Notes: generated by a model from the letters alone, not told the origin. DNA of 59,949 nt from Caldanaerobius fijiensis DSM 17918 (GCF_900129075.1 NZ_FQVH01000015.1:1-59949); one strand, 5' to 3'. Positions 49,598-59,800 are shown, numbered from the stretch's first letter. Numbers and translations are program-made.

Positions 49598-50591
49598 AAA
49601 ACTTACAGATGCCTTTGGCGTATCAGGATATGAGAAGGAAGTCAGAGATGTTATAAAGGATGAGGTGAAGGATTCAGGCGAAGTTTTTGTAGATAAACTT
49701 GGGAACTTAATCGTTCATAAAAAAGGAAATGGCAAAAAAGTTATGCTTGCAGCCCATATGGATGAGGTTGGATTTATTGTAACAGCTATAAAGGATGATG
49801 GAAGAATAAAATTTGCGCCGGTAGGTGGAATTGACGCGAGAATATTGGTTTCCAAAAGGGTTGTTTTCGGTAGGGCAAAGGTCAAGGGAGTAATTGGATA
49901 TAAGCCTATACATCTTCAAAGTGAAGGTGAAAGAAATGATCCAGTAAATGTTAAGGATCTTTTTATCGACATAGGCGCAACAAGTAAGGATGAGGTTTTA
50001 AAAAGTATTAAACCTGGAGATTATGCTACATTTGAAAGCGAATATGTTGAAATGGGAAAATACATAAAAGCAAAAGCACTGGATGATAGAGTTGGATGTG
50101 CTATATTAATCGATATTTTAAAGGAAAACTATAATCTTGACTTATACTGTGTGTTTACGGTTCAAGAGGAAGTAGGACTGAGGGGTGCAACTGTTGCTGC
50201 ATATAAGATTGAACCGGAAATAGGACTTGTTATTGAAGGGACGACCTGTGCCGATTTTGTTAAGGATGACAAGGATTTTGTAACTGAAACAGGAAAGGGT
50301 CCTGCAATTTCTGTCATGGACTCGTCATCAATTACAAACGAAAAGCTTTTAAATAGGATTTTAAAAGTAGCAGAAGAGAATGGTATTCCCTATCAAATAA
50401 GAAGGGGTAATGTGGGTGGAAATGATGCAGGGGCTATCCATAAGACCAAATCAGGGATAATTACAGCCAGCATTTCAGTTCCCACAAGATATATTCACTC
50501 GCCAATCAGCATGGTCCATAAGGATGACTATGAATACACATTAAAGCTTGTTAAGAAAGTATTAGAAAGCATTGAAGGGGAGGAATTGTAA
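49590..50591 (+). CDS. M42 family metallopeptidase, paralog 2
   Basis: 333 residues with AAHMDEVG, KALDDRVGCA, TVQEEVGLRG and RYIHSPISMV. Where the family usually has an Asp ligand after the QEE motif, it reads LVIEGTT (Glu). ATG 49590 follows GGGGTGA and lies inside the end of paralog 1. Its stop overlaps paralog 3 (TAATG). Adjacent members are clearly related but divergent, not recent copies. Confidence 0.88.
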   Translation: MLKKLTDAFGVSGYEKEVRDVIKDEVKDSGEVFVDKLGNLIVHKKGNGKKVMLAAHMDEVGFIVTAIKDDGRIKFAPVGGIDARILVSKRVVFGRAKVKGVIGYKPIHLQSEGERNDPVNVKDLFIDIGATSKDEVLKSIKPGDYATFESEYVEMGKYIKAKALDDRVGCAILIDILKENYNLDLYCVFTVQEEVGLRGATVAAYKIEPEIGLVIEGTTCADFVKDDKDFVTETGKGPAISVMDSSSITNEKLLNRILKVAEENGIPYQIRRGNVGGNDAGAIHKTKSGIITASISVPTRYIHSPISMVHKDDYEYTLKLVKKVLESIEGEEL

Positions 50592-51571
50592 TGGAACTTT
50601 TAAAAAGCTTGACTTCAATTTACGGACCATCAGGTAGAGAAGATAAAATTGCCGAATTTATAATGGAAACTATAAAGCCATATGTAGATGAAATAAGTAA
50701 AGATGCATTAGGCAATGTAATTGCGGTTAAAAAGGGAAGTGGTCAAAAAAAGCTTATGCTTACAGCTCATATGGATCAGATTGGTGTTATGGTAACTTTT
50801 ATTGACGATGATGGGTACTTAAGATTTACGAACATAGGTGGTCTAAATCCATATTCACTGCTTTTTAAGCGCGTGGTTTTTAAGAATGGAGTGGAAGGAA
50901 TAATCTCAAAGGAACAAAAGGCTGAGATAAAAGAATTAGCTTTAAAGGATCTTTACATTGATATAGGGGCAAATTGTAAAGATGAGGCAAAAAAGAAGGT
51001 TAATATCGGAGATTTTGGAGTGTTTAAATCTGATTTTCAAGATTTGGGGCAAAGACTTATCAGTGCAGCCTTTGATGATAGAGTAGGTTGCTATGTTTTA
51101 ATAGAAGCTGCAAAAAGAATAAAGAACATAAACTGTGATGTTTATTTTGTTTTCACAGTTCAGGAAGAAGTTGGCTTAAGGGGTGCCAGGACTTCTGCTT
51201 ATTCAATAGAACCTGATGCTGCTATTGCAATTGATGTTACAGGAACAGGAGATATACCAAATTGCAACAGGATGGCGGTCAAATTGGGAGATGGTGTTGC
51301 TATTAAAATAATGGATAGGGGCTTTATAGTTCATCCAAAGATAAAGGAATTTTTAACAAGCGTTGCAGAAAAGAATAACATTAAATATCAATACGAGATT
51401 TTAGAAATGGGAACAACAGATGCAGCAGAAATCCATGTTTCAAAGACAGGAGTTCCATCTGGGGTTATATCAGTTCCATCGAGATATGTTCACTCCCATA
51501 GTGAGATGGTTGATAAAAATGATGTGGAGGCAGCTATAAATTTACTGGTTCACGCCATTGAGGAGTTTTAA
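50591..51571 (+). CDS. M42 family metallopeptidase, paralog 3
   Basis: 326 residues with TAHMDQIG (Gln instead of the usual Glu after the metal Asp), AAFDDRVGCY, TVQEEVGLRGARTSA, AIAIDVTGTGD and RYVHSHSEMV. The five metal ligands and the catalytic Glu of QEE appear kept, so it is probably active. GGGGAGG in the end of paralog 2 serves as its ribosome site. The three genes are coupled and likely produced in similar amounts. Confidence 0.88.
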   Translation: MELLKSLTSIYGPSGREDKIAEFIMETIKPYVDEISKDALGNVIAVKKGSGQKKLMLTAHMDQIGVMVTFIDDDGYLRFTNIGGLNPYSLLFKRVVFKNGVEGIISKEQKAEIKELALKDLYIDIGANCKDEAKKKVNIGDFGVFKSDFQDLGQRLISAAFDDRVGCYVLIEAAKRIKNINCDVYFVFTVQEEVGLRGARTSAYSIEPDAAIAIDVTGTGDIPNCNRMAVKLGDGVAIKIMDRGFIVHPKIKEFLTSVAEKNNIKYQYEILEMGTTDAAEIHVSKTGVPSGVISVPSRYVHSHSEMVDKNDVEAAINLLVHAIEEF

Positions 51572-51595
51572 GTAGATTACAAGGGGGCTAAAAAT

Positions 51596-51976
51596 ATGAC
51601 TTTTGATGAACTCTATAAAAAAGCGAAATCTGTAATAAATCCACGTAAACTTTCGGAATATGCTGAGGCCGGTGGAGTCGGTGCTGCTATTCTTTCAGAA
51701 AGTGGAAATGTATATACAGGTGTGTGCATTGATACCGCATGTTCTATGGGCTTTTGTGCTGAACACGCTGCCGCAGCTGCGATGATAACTGCAGGCGAAA
51801 GTCGTGTATTAAAAATGATTGCTGTAGGGTGGGATGGCCATATTATGCCACCATGTGGTCGTTGTCGCGAATTTATAAGTCAGATTAACGACCAGAATTT
51901 AGATGCTGAAGTGATGGTTGGAGAAAATAAAATAGTAACCCTCAGAGAACTTTTACCGTATGATTGGCGGCAATAA
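51596..51976 (+). CDS. Cytidine deaminase-like zinc hydrolase
   Basis: 126 residues of the cytidine/blasticidin-S deaminase fold. Zinc ligands C54 (in CAE), C87 and C90 (PCGRC), with E56 as proton shuttle. The N-terminal substrate loop of classical Cdd is shortened and the segment after CAE is HAAAAAMI rather than RTAI, so it may deaminate something other than cytidine. AGGGGG precedes the ATG, 24 bp after the last M42 gene, possibly the same operon. Confidence 0.75.
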   Translation: MTFDELYKKAKSVINPRKLSEYAEAGGVGAAILSESGNVYTGVCIDTACSMGFCAEHAAAAAMITAGESRVLKMIAVGWDGHIMPPCGRCREFISQINDQNLDAEVMVGENKIVTLRELLPYDWRQ

Positions 51977-52050
51977 TAAAGTGTTGTAAAAATTGTTGCA
52001 AAATGGCTAAACTTTTTCAGATTAATTGTTGAAATCTGTCAAAATACATA

Positions 52051-52120
52051 AGCGCTCCCATATAATCCTGGTAATATGGTCCAGGAGTCTCTACCGGATA
52101 ACCGTAAAGTTGGGGTATAT
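52051..52120 (+). ncRNA. Purine riboswitch remnant, 3' part of P3 and J3/1 missing
   Basis: 5' P1 and J1/2 (CTCCCATATAATCC), P2 (CCTGG/CCAGG) with loop TAATATGGT, J2/3 AGTCTCTACC, then P3 5' strand CGGATAA and loop CCGTAAA all match the purine aptamer. After the loop it reads GTTGGGG: the expected P3 3' strand TTATCCG and J3/1 with the ligand-specifying pyrimidine are absent, as if about 10 nt had been deleted. No purine gene follows; the next feature is a dead IS30 element. Confidence 0.65.
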
Positions 52121-52200
52121 AGATATTTTGGCCTAAGTCAATATATTCTGTTATAGATTTTGTAGGGCTGGGAATAATAATCATAAATAAGACTCCTTTT

Positions 52201-52240
52201 GGTAAGGTTACACTTATGTGTTGCCTTACCTTTTATTTTT
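52201..52240 (+). terminator. Intrinsic terminator downstream of the riboswitch remnant
   Basis: A 13-bp stem with one mismatch (52201-52213 with 52218-52230) and loop TTAT, then TTTTATTTTT. It may be the off-state terminator of the former riboswitch or end the peptidase operon. The rest of 51977-52342 holds no gene I can see. Confidence 0.8.
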
Positions 52241-52342
52241 GTCTATTAACACTCTCATTCATAAGCCATGGTTTATACTTATTTTTTTACAAGCCATATT
52301 AATACATTTAATACTAAAACAATAATAAAAATATATAACAGG

Positions 52343-53357
<1,015 letters not shown>

Positions 53358-53391
53358 GGAAAAATTTTCTATTTAACAAACCGTTTTCCTA

Positions 53392-53473
53392 TTGACATAA
53401 AAAAGTATTGTGTTATAATATTATTAACATAATTTATTAATATCATTAATTAATTATGTTAATAATATTTTTT
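53392..53473 (+). promoter_or_regulatory. Consensus promoter overlapping an 18-bp inverted repeat
   Basis: TTGACA (53392-53397), 16-bp spacer, TATAAT (53414-53419). Arms 53417-53434 and 53452-53469 are exact 18-bp complements with a 17-nt loop, followed by TTTTTT. The dyad begins inside the -10 box. It could be an operator, an early attenuator or an IS-derived outward promoter. I find no intact gene in the ~300 bp after 53358, only the reversed transposase scrap listed next. Confidence 0.6.
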
Positions 53474-53652
53474 ACAGGTAATTGTAAAATAAGGTAAAAA
53501 GAAAAAACAAAGAGGTATCAATATCAAATTAGATACTGATGATAATGGTTTTAAAGGAAAGATTCATGTCATTAAAGTAAGAGAATTTAAAATCTGGAAA
53601 ATTTAGAAGGGTTACGGATTCTGGAGAAGTCACAAAAAAGTTTTTTGGTTCT

Positions 53653-53922
53653 TTAGAAAATTAAGTGTGTTACAAACAAGCAATGAGTATTAGGGATAGA
53701 TAGAATTTTTTGAAGAAAGATGACACAAAACATAGATTCAATGCTAAAGTCCCTATGATCAATAGGAAAGTAATAATGGTCGTAGAAAGAAGAAGGGATG
53801 ATTTCAGAGAAATCAATGAAAGAATCAAAGAGTTCGATAAACTTAGGTTTATCATCTTCGAAGAAAGATTTAACATCGTCATAAATGTCGCAAAGAGAAA
53901 TTTGTTTAAAGTTGGTTTTCAT
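53653..53922 (-). pseudogene. Transposase N-terminal fragment (DUF772-type)
   Basis: Start MKTNFKQISLCDIYDDVKSF with CGGAGGG upstream on the minus strand, then IDFSEIIPSSFYDHYYFPIDHRDFSIESMFCVIFLQKILSIPNT, a pattern I recognise from the N-terminus of DUF772/IS1182- or IS4-like transposases. It stops after about 90 residues where the family goes on for several hundred. A truncated remnant between the IS30 element and the second binding-protein gene. Confidence 0.6.
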
Positions 53923-54076
53923 AGGATTCCCTCCGATCTTATGATAAGAATTGCTGTATATTAAATTAGACAAAAGTGGGGGAAATCCTTTGAAAATATA
54001 ACGCGAAACCTCAATATTTTAGAGCTTTTTGGGGTTTCGTAATAATCTAATAAAATAAATTATTAAAGGGGGTTCT

Positions 54077-56008
54077 ATGTTGAAAAGGGTAAAGTTTATT
54101 TCTGTTACTGTAGCCATTTTACTGATTATTTCTAGCTTGTCAGCCGGATGTTCAAACGCAAAAACAACAAGTGGTAGTAATAATTTAAAAGGCTCTAAAA
54201 TTGCAACTTTCGGCAGATTAGGTAGTTGGCCTAAACCGCCTTTATATCAAGGAAACTATTTTTCTTCAGGTGGAGTTGGATGGCCTGTACAAGCAGCAGT
54301 CTTTGAGGGATTATATGAATTTATTAGAGTGAGTAATCGTTTATATCCAAGGTTAGCCACAGCACTGCCAGAAAATAAGGGAAATGAATCAATAATACAT
54401 TTGAGAAAAGGTGTTAAATGGAATGATGGAAAACCTTTTACCAGCAAAGATATATGGGCATTTTATATTTTAAATAATGGTACATTTATTACAAGATTTT
54501 TGAATTCTATAGAGATTCCAGATGATTATACAGTGATTTTTAAGTGGGCAGATCCGCAACCAAATGAAGAAATAAAAAATATGCTTATAGCTCAGGATAC
54601 CCAAGGTACTATTCCCTATCATATTTTTTCAAAATACGTTGATAAAGCAAATGAAATATTATCTCGTTTACCAACTACAAATGATCTTGATAAGAGAGGA
54701 CCATTTACTAAGTTAATAGATGATAAAGCCAGTGCAGAATTGAATGAGAATTGGAATGCATTTATCAAGTATAAATTAAAATATCCAATAGGGACAGGAC
54801 CATTCATGGTAAAGACAGTTACATCTGCACAACTGATTATGGAAAAAAATCCTTATTATTATAATAAAGATAAGGTAAAATTTGATAGAATAAAGCTCTA
54901 TCAAACAGATCAAGCTGGTGGATTGGCACTCATACAATCAGGCAAAATAGCACAAACTGATTATAGCCCAACAAAAGATATAATGGAGACGATCCTCAGA
55001 AAGAACAAAGATATGGTTTTCTATAAAATGAAAGACGAAGCAGATTTGGGTGTGATATTTAACATAAAAATGAAACCTTTTGATGATGTAAATTTCAGAA
55101 GGGCGGTACAATATATAGCAGATAGAAAAAAAATAAGAGATGCTGCAAATTGGGCCGCTACAGTTGGAGATATTTCTGTAATAGGTATGCCACTTAATCT
55201 GATGAATTGGATAAATGATGACGTAAGAAAGAAAATGACTAAATTTATTTATGATCCTGATAAGGCAGCTGCATTGTTGCAACAAGATGGTTGGCAAAAA
55301 GGCAGTGATGGTATATGGAGAGATAAAAATGGGAAAATATATAATCTATCAATTGGAGCACCATCTTCGTTTGGAATGGCAGTAAATGCTAGTGAAATAT
55401 TAGCTGAACAGTTTACAGCATTTGGGCTTCCAACAAAACTTTCAGCTGTTGATGATAGCATTTACTATACAAATGCACGAAGGCCTAATAATAAATATCA
55501 TATGTCAACAGATTGGATAGATGTAACTTGGAATTTTTTGCATCCTTGGTTTGCATTGTCAGAATTCTGGCGAGGTGCGCAAGCTAGTTATGCGAATTTC
55601 CCAATAGTAACAAAGAAAGGTAAAGATTATGGTAAACTTGATATGAAATTACCGGGGCCAGATGGCAAAATTATAGATATTAATGAGACAATAGATAAAT
55701 TGCTTTATATGAATGATGAGGATATGAGAAAAGCTGTAAGTGCGCTTGCATGGATAGCAAATGAAAATGCCTTCGGACTCGATTACTTTTTAAATTCATC
55801 GTCAATATTTATAAATAAAGCAATTATTGATGAAAATACACTCCCGATGCATAATTTATTTTCAAAATATAATAGAGATATGCCATTACCGACAAATCCT
55901 GTTGATGAAGAAGCTGTATACGAACTTAATTATGGCTTTGATGGTGGTATGCTTTTATTGGTAAATGGAACATGGAAACCTGGGGAAAAAGCCTATAATG
56001 ACAAATAA
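54077..56008 (+). CDS. Family-5 extracellular solute-binding lipoprotein (paralog)
   Basis: 643 residues. Lipoprotein signal VTVAILLIISSLSAGC; mature motifs SIIHLRKGVKWNDGKPFTSK, PIGTGPFMVKTV and FNIKMKPFDDVNFRRAV. It parallels the protein at 29550-31505 throughout (shared GSWPKPPLYQGN, SDGIWRDKNGK, KLSAVDDSIYYTNA/KLTVQDPSIYYTNA) but is clearly divergent. AAAGGGGG precedes the ATG. No permease or ATPase genes adjoin it; it stands between transposon remnants, suggesting rearrangement. Confidence 0.85.
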   Translation: MLKRVKFISVTVAILLIISSLSAGCSNAKTTSGSNNLKGSKIATFGRLGSWPKPPLYQGNYFSSGGVGWPVQAAVFEGLYEFIRVSNRLYPRLATALPENKGNESIIHLRKGVKWNDGKPFTSKDIWAFYILNNGTFITRFLNSIEIPDDYTVIFKWADPQPNEEIKNMLIAQDTQGTIPYHIFSKYVDKANEILSRLPTTNDLDKRGPFTKLIDDKASAELNENWNAFIKYKLKYPIGTGPFMVKTVTSAQLIMEKNPYYYNKDKVKFDRIKLYQTDQAGGLALIQSGKIAQTDYSPTKDIMETILRKNKDMVFYKMKDEADLGVIFNIKMKPFDDVNFRRAVQYIADRKKIRDAANWAATVGDISVIGMPLNLMNWINDDVRKKMTKFIYDPDKAAALLQQDGWQKGSDGIWRDKNGKIYNLSIGAPSSFGMAVNASEILAEQFTAFGLPTKLSAVDDSIYYTNARRPNNKYHMSTDWIDVTWNFLHPWFALSEFWRGAQASYANFPIVTKKGKDYGKLDMKLPGPDGKIIDINETIDKLLYMNDEDMRKAVSALAWIANENAFGLDYFLNSSSIFINKAIIDENTLPMHNLFSKYNRDMPLPTNPVDEEAVYELNYGFDGGMLLLVNGTWKPGEKAYNDK

Positions 56009-56067
56009 TTAATATCTTGGTTCTATAATAAATGTTGTAGTGGATAAAAATCTAACATAAAAATAGC

Positions 56068-56142
56068 GCACTTATTCTGAATGCCTGCTATAATAGAAGT
56101 GAATAAACAAAATCCGTTAAAAGAAGGCATCAGAATAAGTGC
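56068..56142. repeat. Long inverted repeat, probable IS end remnant
   Basis: GCACTTATTCTGAATGCC (56068-56085) and GGCATCAGAATAAGTGC (56126-56142) are complementary with one unpaired base, around a 40-nt loop containing TATAAT. A short open stretch (HTNYVIEIQRNLA) begins in the right arm and is cut by the next element. Looks like the 5' end of a transposable element. Apart from this and the hairpin below, 56009-56453 shows no gene. Confidence 0.5.
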
Positions 56143-56185
56143 ATACAAATTATGTCATAGAAATACAGAGAAACTTAGCACAAAG

Positions 56186-56205
56186 CCCCGCCACTTGTGG
56201 CGGGG
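56186..56205. repeat. Perfect GC hairpin, candidate IS200/IS605 end
   Basis: CCCCGCCAC-TT-GTGGCGGGG: a 9-bp perfect stem with a 2-nt loop, far more GC-rich than its surroundings, followed by AGTAGTCAAC. This resembles the subterminal hairpins of IS200/IS605 elements. No tnpA or tnpB adjoins it. Confidence 0.45.
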
Positions 56206-56453
56206 AGTAGTCAACTTTATGGGAAGTTGGAATAGTTATATATAGCTATTTAGTAGCAATAAATGAGGATTAAATAATAATTAACAAATAAAAAAATATA
56301 ATATGTTTTTTTGAATATAAAGTTGTATTATATTATTAAGTAAGGAATATAACTTAAAAGATAATAGTGTGAGTGATAAAAGCTTCGTATTACGCTAAAA
56401 AATGAAAAAAGGGATGTTGTAAGAAGATGAAAAATTATAGAGGAAAGGTATAT

Positions 56454-57689
56454 ATGCATAACAATACATCAATACCATCTATAGACGATAGTACATTTTT
56501 TGACCTGGCTAATCCTAAAATGATAGGTAACAAGAACAAGGCTTCTATCATACGCTTAGTACGGGCTAAAGGCCCCATATCTAGAGCTGACATAGCACGT
56601 CAGTTAAACTTAAGTCCGCCCGCAGTTTCTAACAACATAAATGCATTATTAGAAGCGGGTATTATCAAAGAAGTGGGAACTTACGATTCTAGTGTAGGAA
56701 GAAAACCTGTACTGCTTTGTTTTAATTCGACATTTGGTTACGTTTTAGGAATTGACATTGGTGAATACAAGATACATTGTGGAGTTGCAAATCTGGATGG
56801 TGACATAATTGATTTTAATGAGGTTCCTACTATGGCGAATGAGGGTGGTGAGTCTGTACTTAACAGAGTACATAACGTAATACTTTCTATGTTAGAAAGA
56901 AATAAGATAAATAATGATAAGATACTGGCAGCAGGTATAGGTTCACCCGGTATAAAGAATGTAAATACAGGTACGAACATTTTAGCACCTTTTATAAAAT
57001 CGTGGGACCAAATAAATCTTAAGAACCGGATGGAAGAGAAATTTAAGTTTCCATTTATCGTTGAGAACGACGTTGATATGAGTATAATAGGGGAATATTG
57101 GAAGGGTGCAGGGCGAAATTATGAAAATATGGCCTATATAAAATTAGGAGACGGGGTTGCAGCACGCTTTATATTAAACGGTCGTCTTTATAGAGGTGTT
57201 AACTTTGCAGCAGGAGAAATAGGTTTTATGTTACCTGATAAAGAACTGATTCAAGATAAGTTTTGCGAACAAGGGGCACTAGAGAGACTTATATGCAATG
57301 ACGCAATAGCTAATACTTATAAAAACAAGTATGAGCAATTAAAAGGTCAAAAATTTCCAGATGAAGATATAAGCATTAGTGATGTTTTGAAAAGATGGGA
57401 AAAAGGAGACGATATTGCCAATTCAATTGTAGAGGATATAAAAATATATTTAGGTATAGCTCTCATAAATATAATTTCAATCTTAAATCCTGAAGTAATT
57501 ATATTAGGAGGGCAATTAAGTGATGTCCCCCAAAAATTTATAGTTTCTTTGAAAGATATGCTGAGCAAGCACGTTTTGTTTATACCGGAAATAATTCCCG
57601 CCCAATTAGGTAATAATGCCGGCGTAATAGGTGCTATAGCTGTAGCATTGGCCAAAGCCGAAAAGTTATTATCTTCATTTTGGGAGTAA
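56454..57689 (+). CDS. ROK family transcriptional regulator (XylR/NagC type)
   Basis: 411 residues: N-terminal winged helix (ASIIRLVRAKGPISRADIARQLNLSPPAVSNNINALLEAG), then a sugar-kinase-like ROK domain (GIDIGEYKIHCGVANLDG, AGIGSPGI, LNPEVIILGGQL). The zinc-binding CxCGxxGCxE motif of active ROK kinases is degraded to DKFCEQGALE, so it is a sensor rather than an enzyme. ATG 56454 has GAGGAAAGG upstream; ATG 56427 is also in frame. Probably represses the sugar kinase and GH4 genes behind it. Confidence 0.85.
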   Translation: MHNNTSIPSIDDSTFFDLANPKMIGNKNKASIIRLVRAKGPISRADIARQLNLSPPAVSNNINALLEAGIIKEVGTYDSSVGRKPVLLCFNSTFGYVLGIDIGEYKIHCGVANLDGDIIDFNEVPTMANEGGESVLNRVHNVILSMLERNKINNDKILAAGIGSPGIKNVNTGTNILAPFIKSWDQINLKNRMEEKFKFPFIVENDVDMSIIGEYWKGAGRNYENMAYIKLGDGVAARFILNGRLYRGVNFAAGEIGFMLPDKELIQDKFCEQGALERLICNDAIANTYKNKYEQLKGQKFPDEDISISDVLKRWEKGDDIANSIVEDIKIYLGIALINIISILNPEVIILGGQLSDVPQKFIVSLKDMLSKHVLFIPEIIPAQLGNNAGVIGAIAVALAKAEKLLSSFWE

Positions 57690-57722
57690 ATTCAAACATC
57701 GTGGAGGGGAGAATCATGTATT

Positions 57723-58676
57723 ATGAAAAAGGAATTTGATATATTTACCATAGCAGATTTATGTGCTGATGTAATATTAATAAGTAGATCTATAGAACCA
57801 GAGTTTGGACAAAAGGAGAAATTTGTAGACGATTATATTGTAGAATTGGGCGGTTCATGTAGTATATTTGCAAGTCAAGCTGCTAAATTAGGCCTAAAAA
57901 CTGCAATAATAGGAAATGTGGGGAACGATATTTTTGGCAATCTGATAGTAAAAAAATTAAATGATGCCGGAGTCAATATAAGGTATATCAATCGAAGAGA
58001 TGATATAAAGACCAGTATAAGTGCAATATTATGTAAAGAGAATGATAGGGCTATACTGACTTATAATGGTTCTATAGATACTGTTACTATTGAGGATATA
58101 CCATGGAATGTCTTGTTTAATTGTAGACATCTACATATAGGGAGTTATTATTTATTAAAGAGAATACAACCTTATATGCCGTATATAGTTAAACAAGCTA
58201 AAGAACATCAATTGTCTGTAAGCCTTGATGTAAACTGGGATCCAGAGGAAAAGTGGACTACAGGACTAAATGAAGTATTTCCATATATTGACATTTTCTT
58301 CCCTAACGAAGAAGAGGCCAAGGCAATTACCGGAAAATCAGATGTTATGGAAGCAATAGAAGAATTATCTACTTTGGTACCTATTGTAGTTGTTAAACAA
58401 GGCAGAAAAGGCGCTACTGCCCAGCAGGATAAACATAGATTTTATTGTCCACCATTAGAAGTAAAAACTGTTGATGCAGTTGGAGCAGGAGACAGTTTTG
58501 ATGCGGGTTTTATATATGGATATTTAAGTGGGTTACCTCTAGAAGAATGTCTTAAAATTGCCAATATATGTGGTAGCCTTAACACCACAATGCCTGGAGG
58601 TATTGCTGGTCAGCCTGATATTATAACGTTAAAAAAGTACTATAAACTAAAAGATATTAAAGAGAATATAAATTAA
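57723..58676 (+). CDS. PfkB family carbohydrate kinase
   Basis: 317 residues with the ribokinase-fold signatures: N-terminal VELGGSCSIFASQAAKLGLKT (substrate site), GNVGNDIFGN, and the C-terminal VDAVGAGDSFDAGFIYG with the catalytic Asp. GGAGGGGAG lies 11 bases before ATG 57723. It phosphorylates a sugar such as a ketose or nucleoside-like compound; the substrate cannot be read. 33 bp after the ROK gene and upstream of a GH4 remnant. Confidence 0.88.
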   Translation: MKKEFDIFTIADLCADVILISRSIEPEFGQKEKFVDDYIVELGGSCSIFASQAAKLGLKTAIIGNVGNDIFGNLIVKKLNDAGVNIRYINRRDDIKTSISAILCKENDRAILTYNGSIDTVTIEDIPWNVLFNCRHLHIGSYYLLKRIQPYMPYIVKQAKEHQLSVSLDVNWDPEEKWTTGLNEVFPYIDIFFPNEEEAKAITGKSDVMEAIEELSTLVPIVVVKQGRKGATAQQDKHRFYCPPLEVKTVDAVGAGDSFDAGFIYGYLSGLPLEECLKIANICGSLNTTMPGGIAGQPDIITLKKYYKLKDIKENIN

Positions 58677-58700
58677 GAACAAAATGAGGGGGTTTTTATA

Positions 58701-59396
58701 ATAGTTAAAATAACTTTTATGGGGGCTGGAAGCACCATATTTGCAAAAAATGTTTTAGGTGATGTTATTTTAAATCCTGCCCTTAAAGGTGTTGAAATCG
58801 CTCTTTATGACATTGATCCTCAAAGGCTTAAAGACTCAGAAATGATGCTTAAAAACATAAATGAAAACTATAAAGGTGAAGCCAAAATAACAGCATAAGA
58901 ATTTGCTGACGATATGGCTGAGGTTTGTCCTGATGCACTTTTTATTAACTATACTAATCCTTTGGCTATCCTAACAGGGGCATTGATTAGATTTGGTGTG
59001 AAGACGGTGGGACTCTGTCACAGTGTTCAACAATGTATTCCTGGATTATTGACACCATTAGGGATGAGTACTGAAAATGTACAGTGGAAAATAGCCGGAA
59101 TAAACCATCAGTGGTGGCTTTTAGAGATAACGAGGGACGGTAAAGACCTATATCCTGAAATCAAAGAGAAGGCTTTTAATAGACCGACGCCTCACGATGA
59201 TATGGTGCGTTATGAGATAATGAAACAGTTTGGCTATTATGTAACGGAATCCAGCGAACATAGCTCAGAGTATGTGCCATGGTTTATAAAAAGTACACAT
59301 CCTGAACTCATAGAAAAATTTAATATTCCCTTAGACGAATATCCCAGAAGGTGTGTTAATCAAATACAACAGTGGGAAGACTCTCCTTATAAATAG
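58701..59396 (+). pseudogene. GH4 alpha-galactosidase/glucosidase, decayed
   Basis: The frame begins VKITFMGAGSTIFAKNVLGDV, the NAD-binding Rossmann start of GH4 (MelA/LplD-like), but the start codon position is ATA (58701). After about 65 residues there is an in-frame TAA (58896-58898), at which roughly 80-90 residues are missing; it resumes EFADDMAEVCPDALFINYTNPLAI and CHSVQQCIPG, and ends at 59396 about halfway through the family length. GH4 enzymes need NAD and a divalent metal. Three lesions mark it as dead. Confidence 0.85.
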
Positions 59397-59513
59397 ACAG
59401 TTGAAAAAATAAAACTGTTTACAGAAAGGAGAGCATATCAAAAATTCCCGGGTTTTATTTTTTTGTATTTTTTATAATTTTGAAAATATACCCAAAAAAC
59501 TTGACGCGGTAGA

Positions 59514-59531
59514 CTATGGCTTTAGCTATGG
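59514..59531. repeat. Small hairpin resembling an IS200/IS605 end
   Basis: CTATGGCT-TT-AGCTATGG (8-bp stem with two wobbles) followed by GGAGGAACACC. Such a hairpin plus GGGGAGG tail is often found at IS200/IS605 right ends, but there is no transposase beside it. The 59397-59949 interval otherwise shows no convincing gene. Confidence 0.25.
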
Positions 59532-59744
59532 GGAGGAACACCTATTTTTAACTTTCAAGAAAAAATGGAGCCAGTGAAATACCGGCGACAGCTATTTTTC
59601 TTTTACTTTGCATTTTGAAGGACAACACCATCCTTTTTGTGTTACCCCCATATGTTAACTGCTCCTCGGTAGAAGAATGGTAGAAATTCGACTTTTTATT
59701 GTTTTCGAGAATTTTAAGAATCCGCTTAATAAGGACATTGTGTG

Positions 59745-59800
59745 ATAAAATGGAACTGCAAACCCGATAACCGTAAATTATCCGTCTATGGGTGAGAAAA
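59745..59800 (+). ncRNA. Purine-riboswitch-like 3' half
   Basis: CCCGATAA-CCGTAAA-TTATCCG (59763-59784) forms a P3-like stem-loop with the purine aptamer L3 sequence CCGTAAA, followed by TCTATGGGTG, like J3/1 plus the P1 3' strand with C at the ligand-specifying position. The 5' half (P1, P2 and J2/3) is not convincing. Downstream, AGAGGATT occurs at 59803-59810 and 59848-59855 and AATCCTCT at 59874-59881, allowing two competing hairpins. Confidence 0.35.

Noticed and set aside
53710-53964. Plus-strand 84-codon frame rich in Arg, Lys and Glu
   Set aside because: It is the complement of the truncated DUF772-type transposase, which has a proper start and ribosome site on the other strand.
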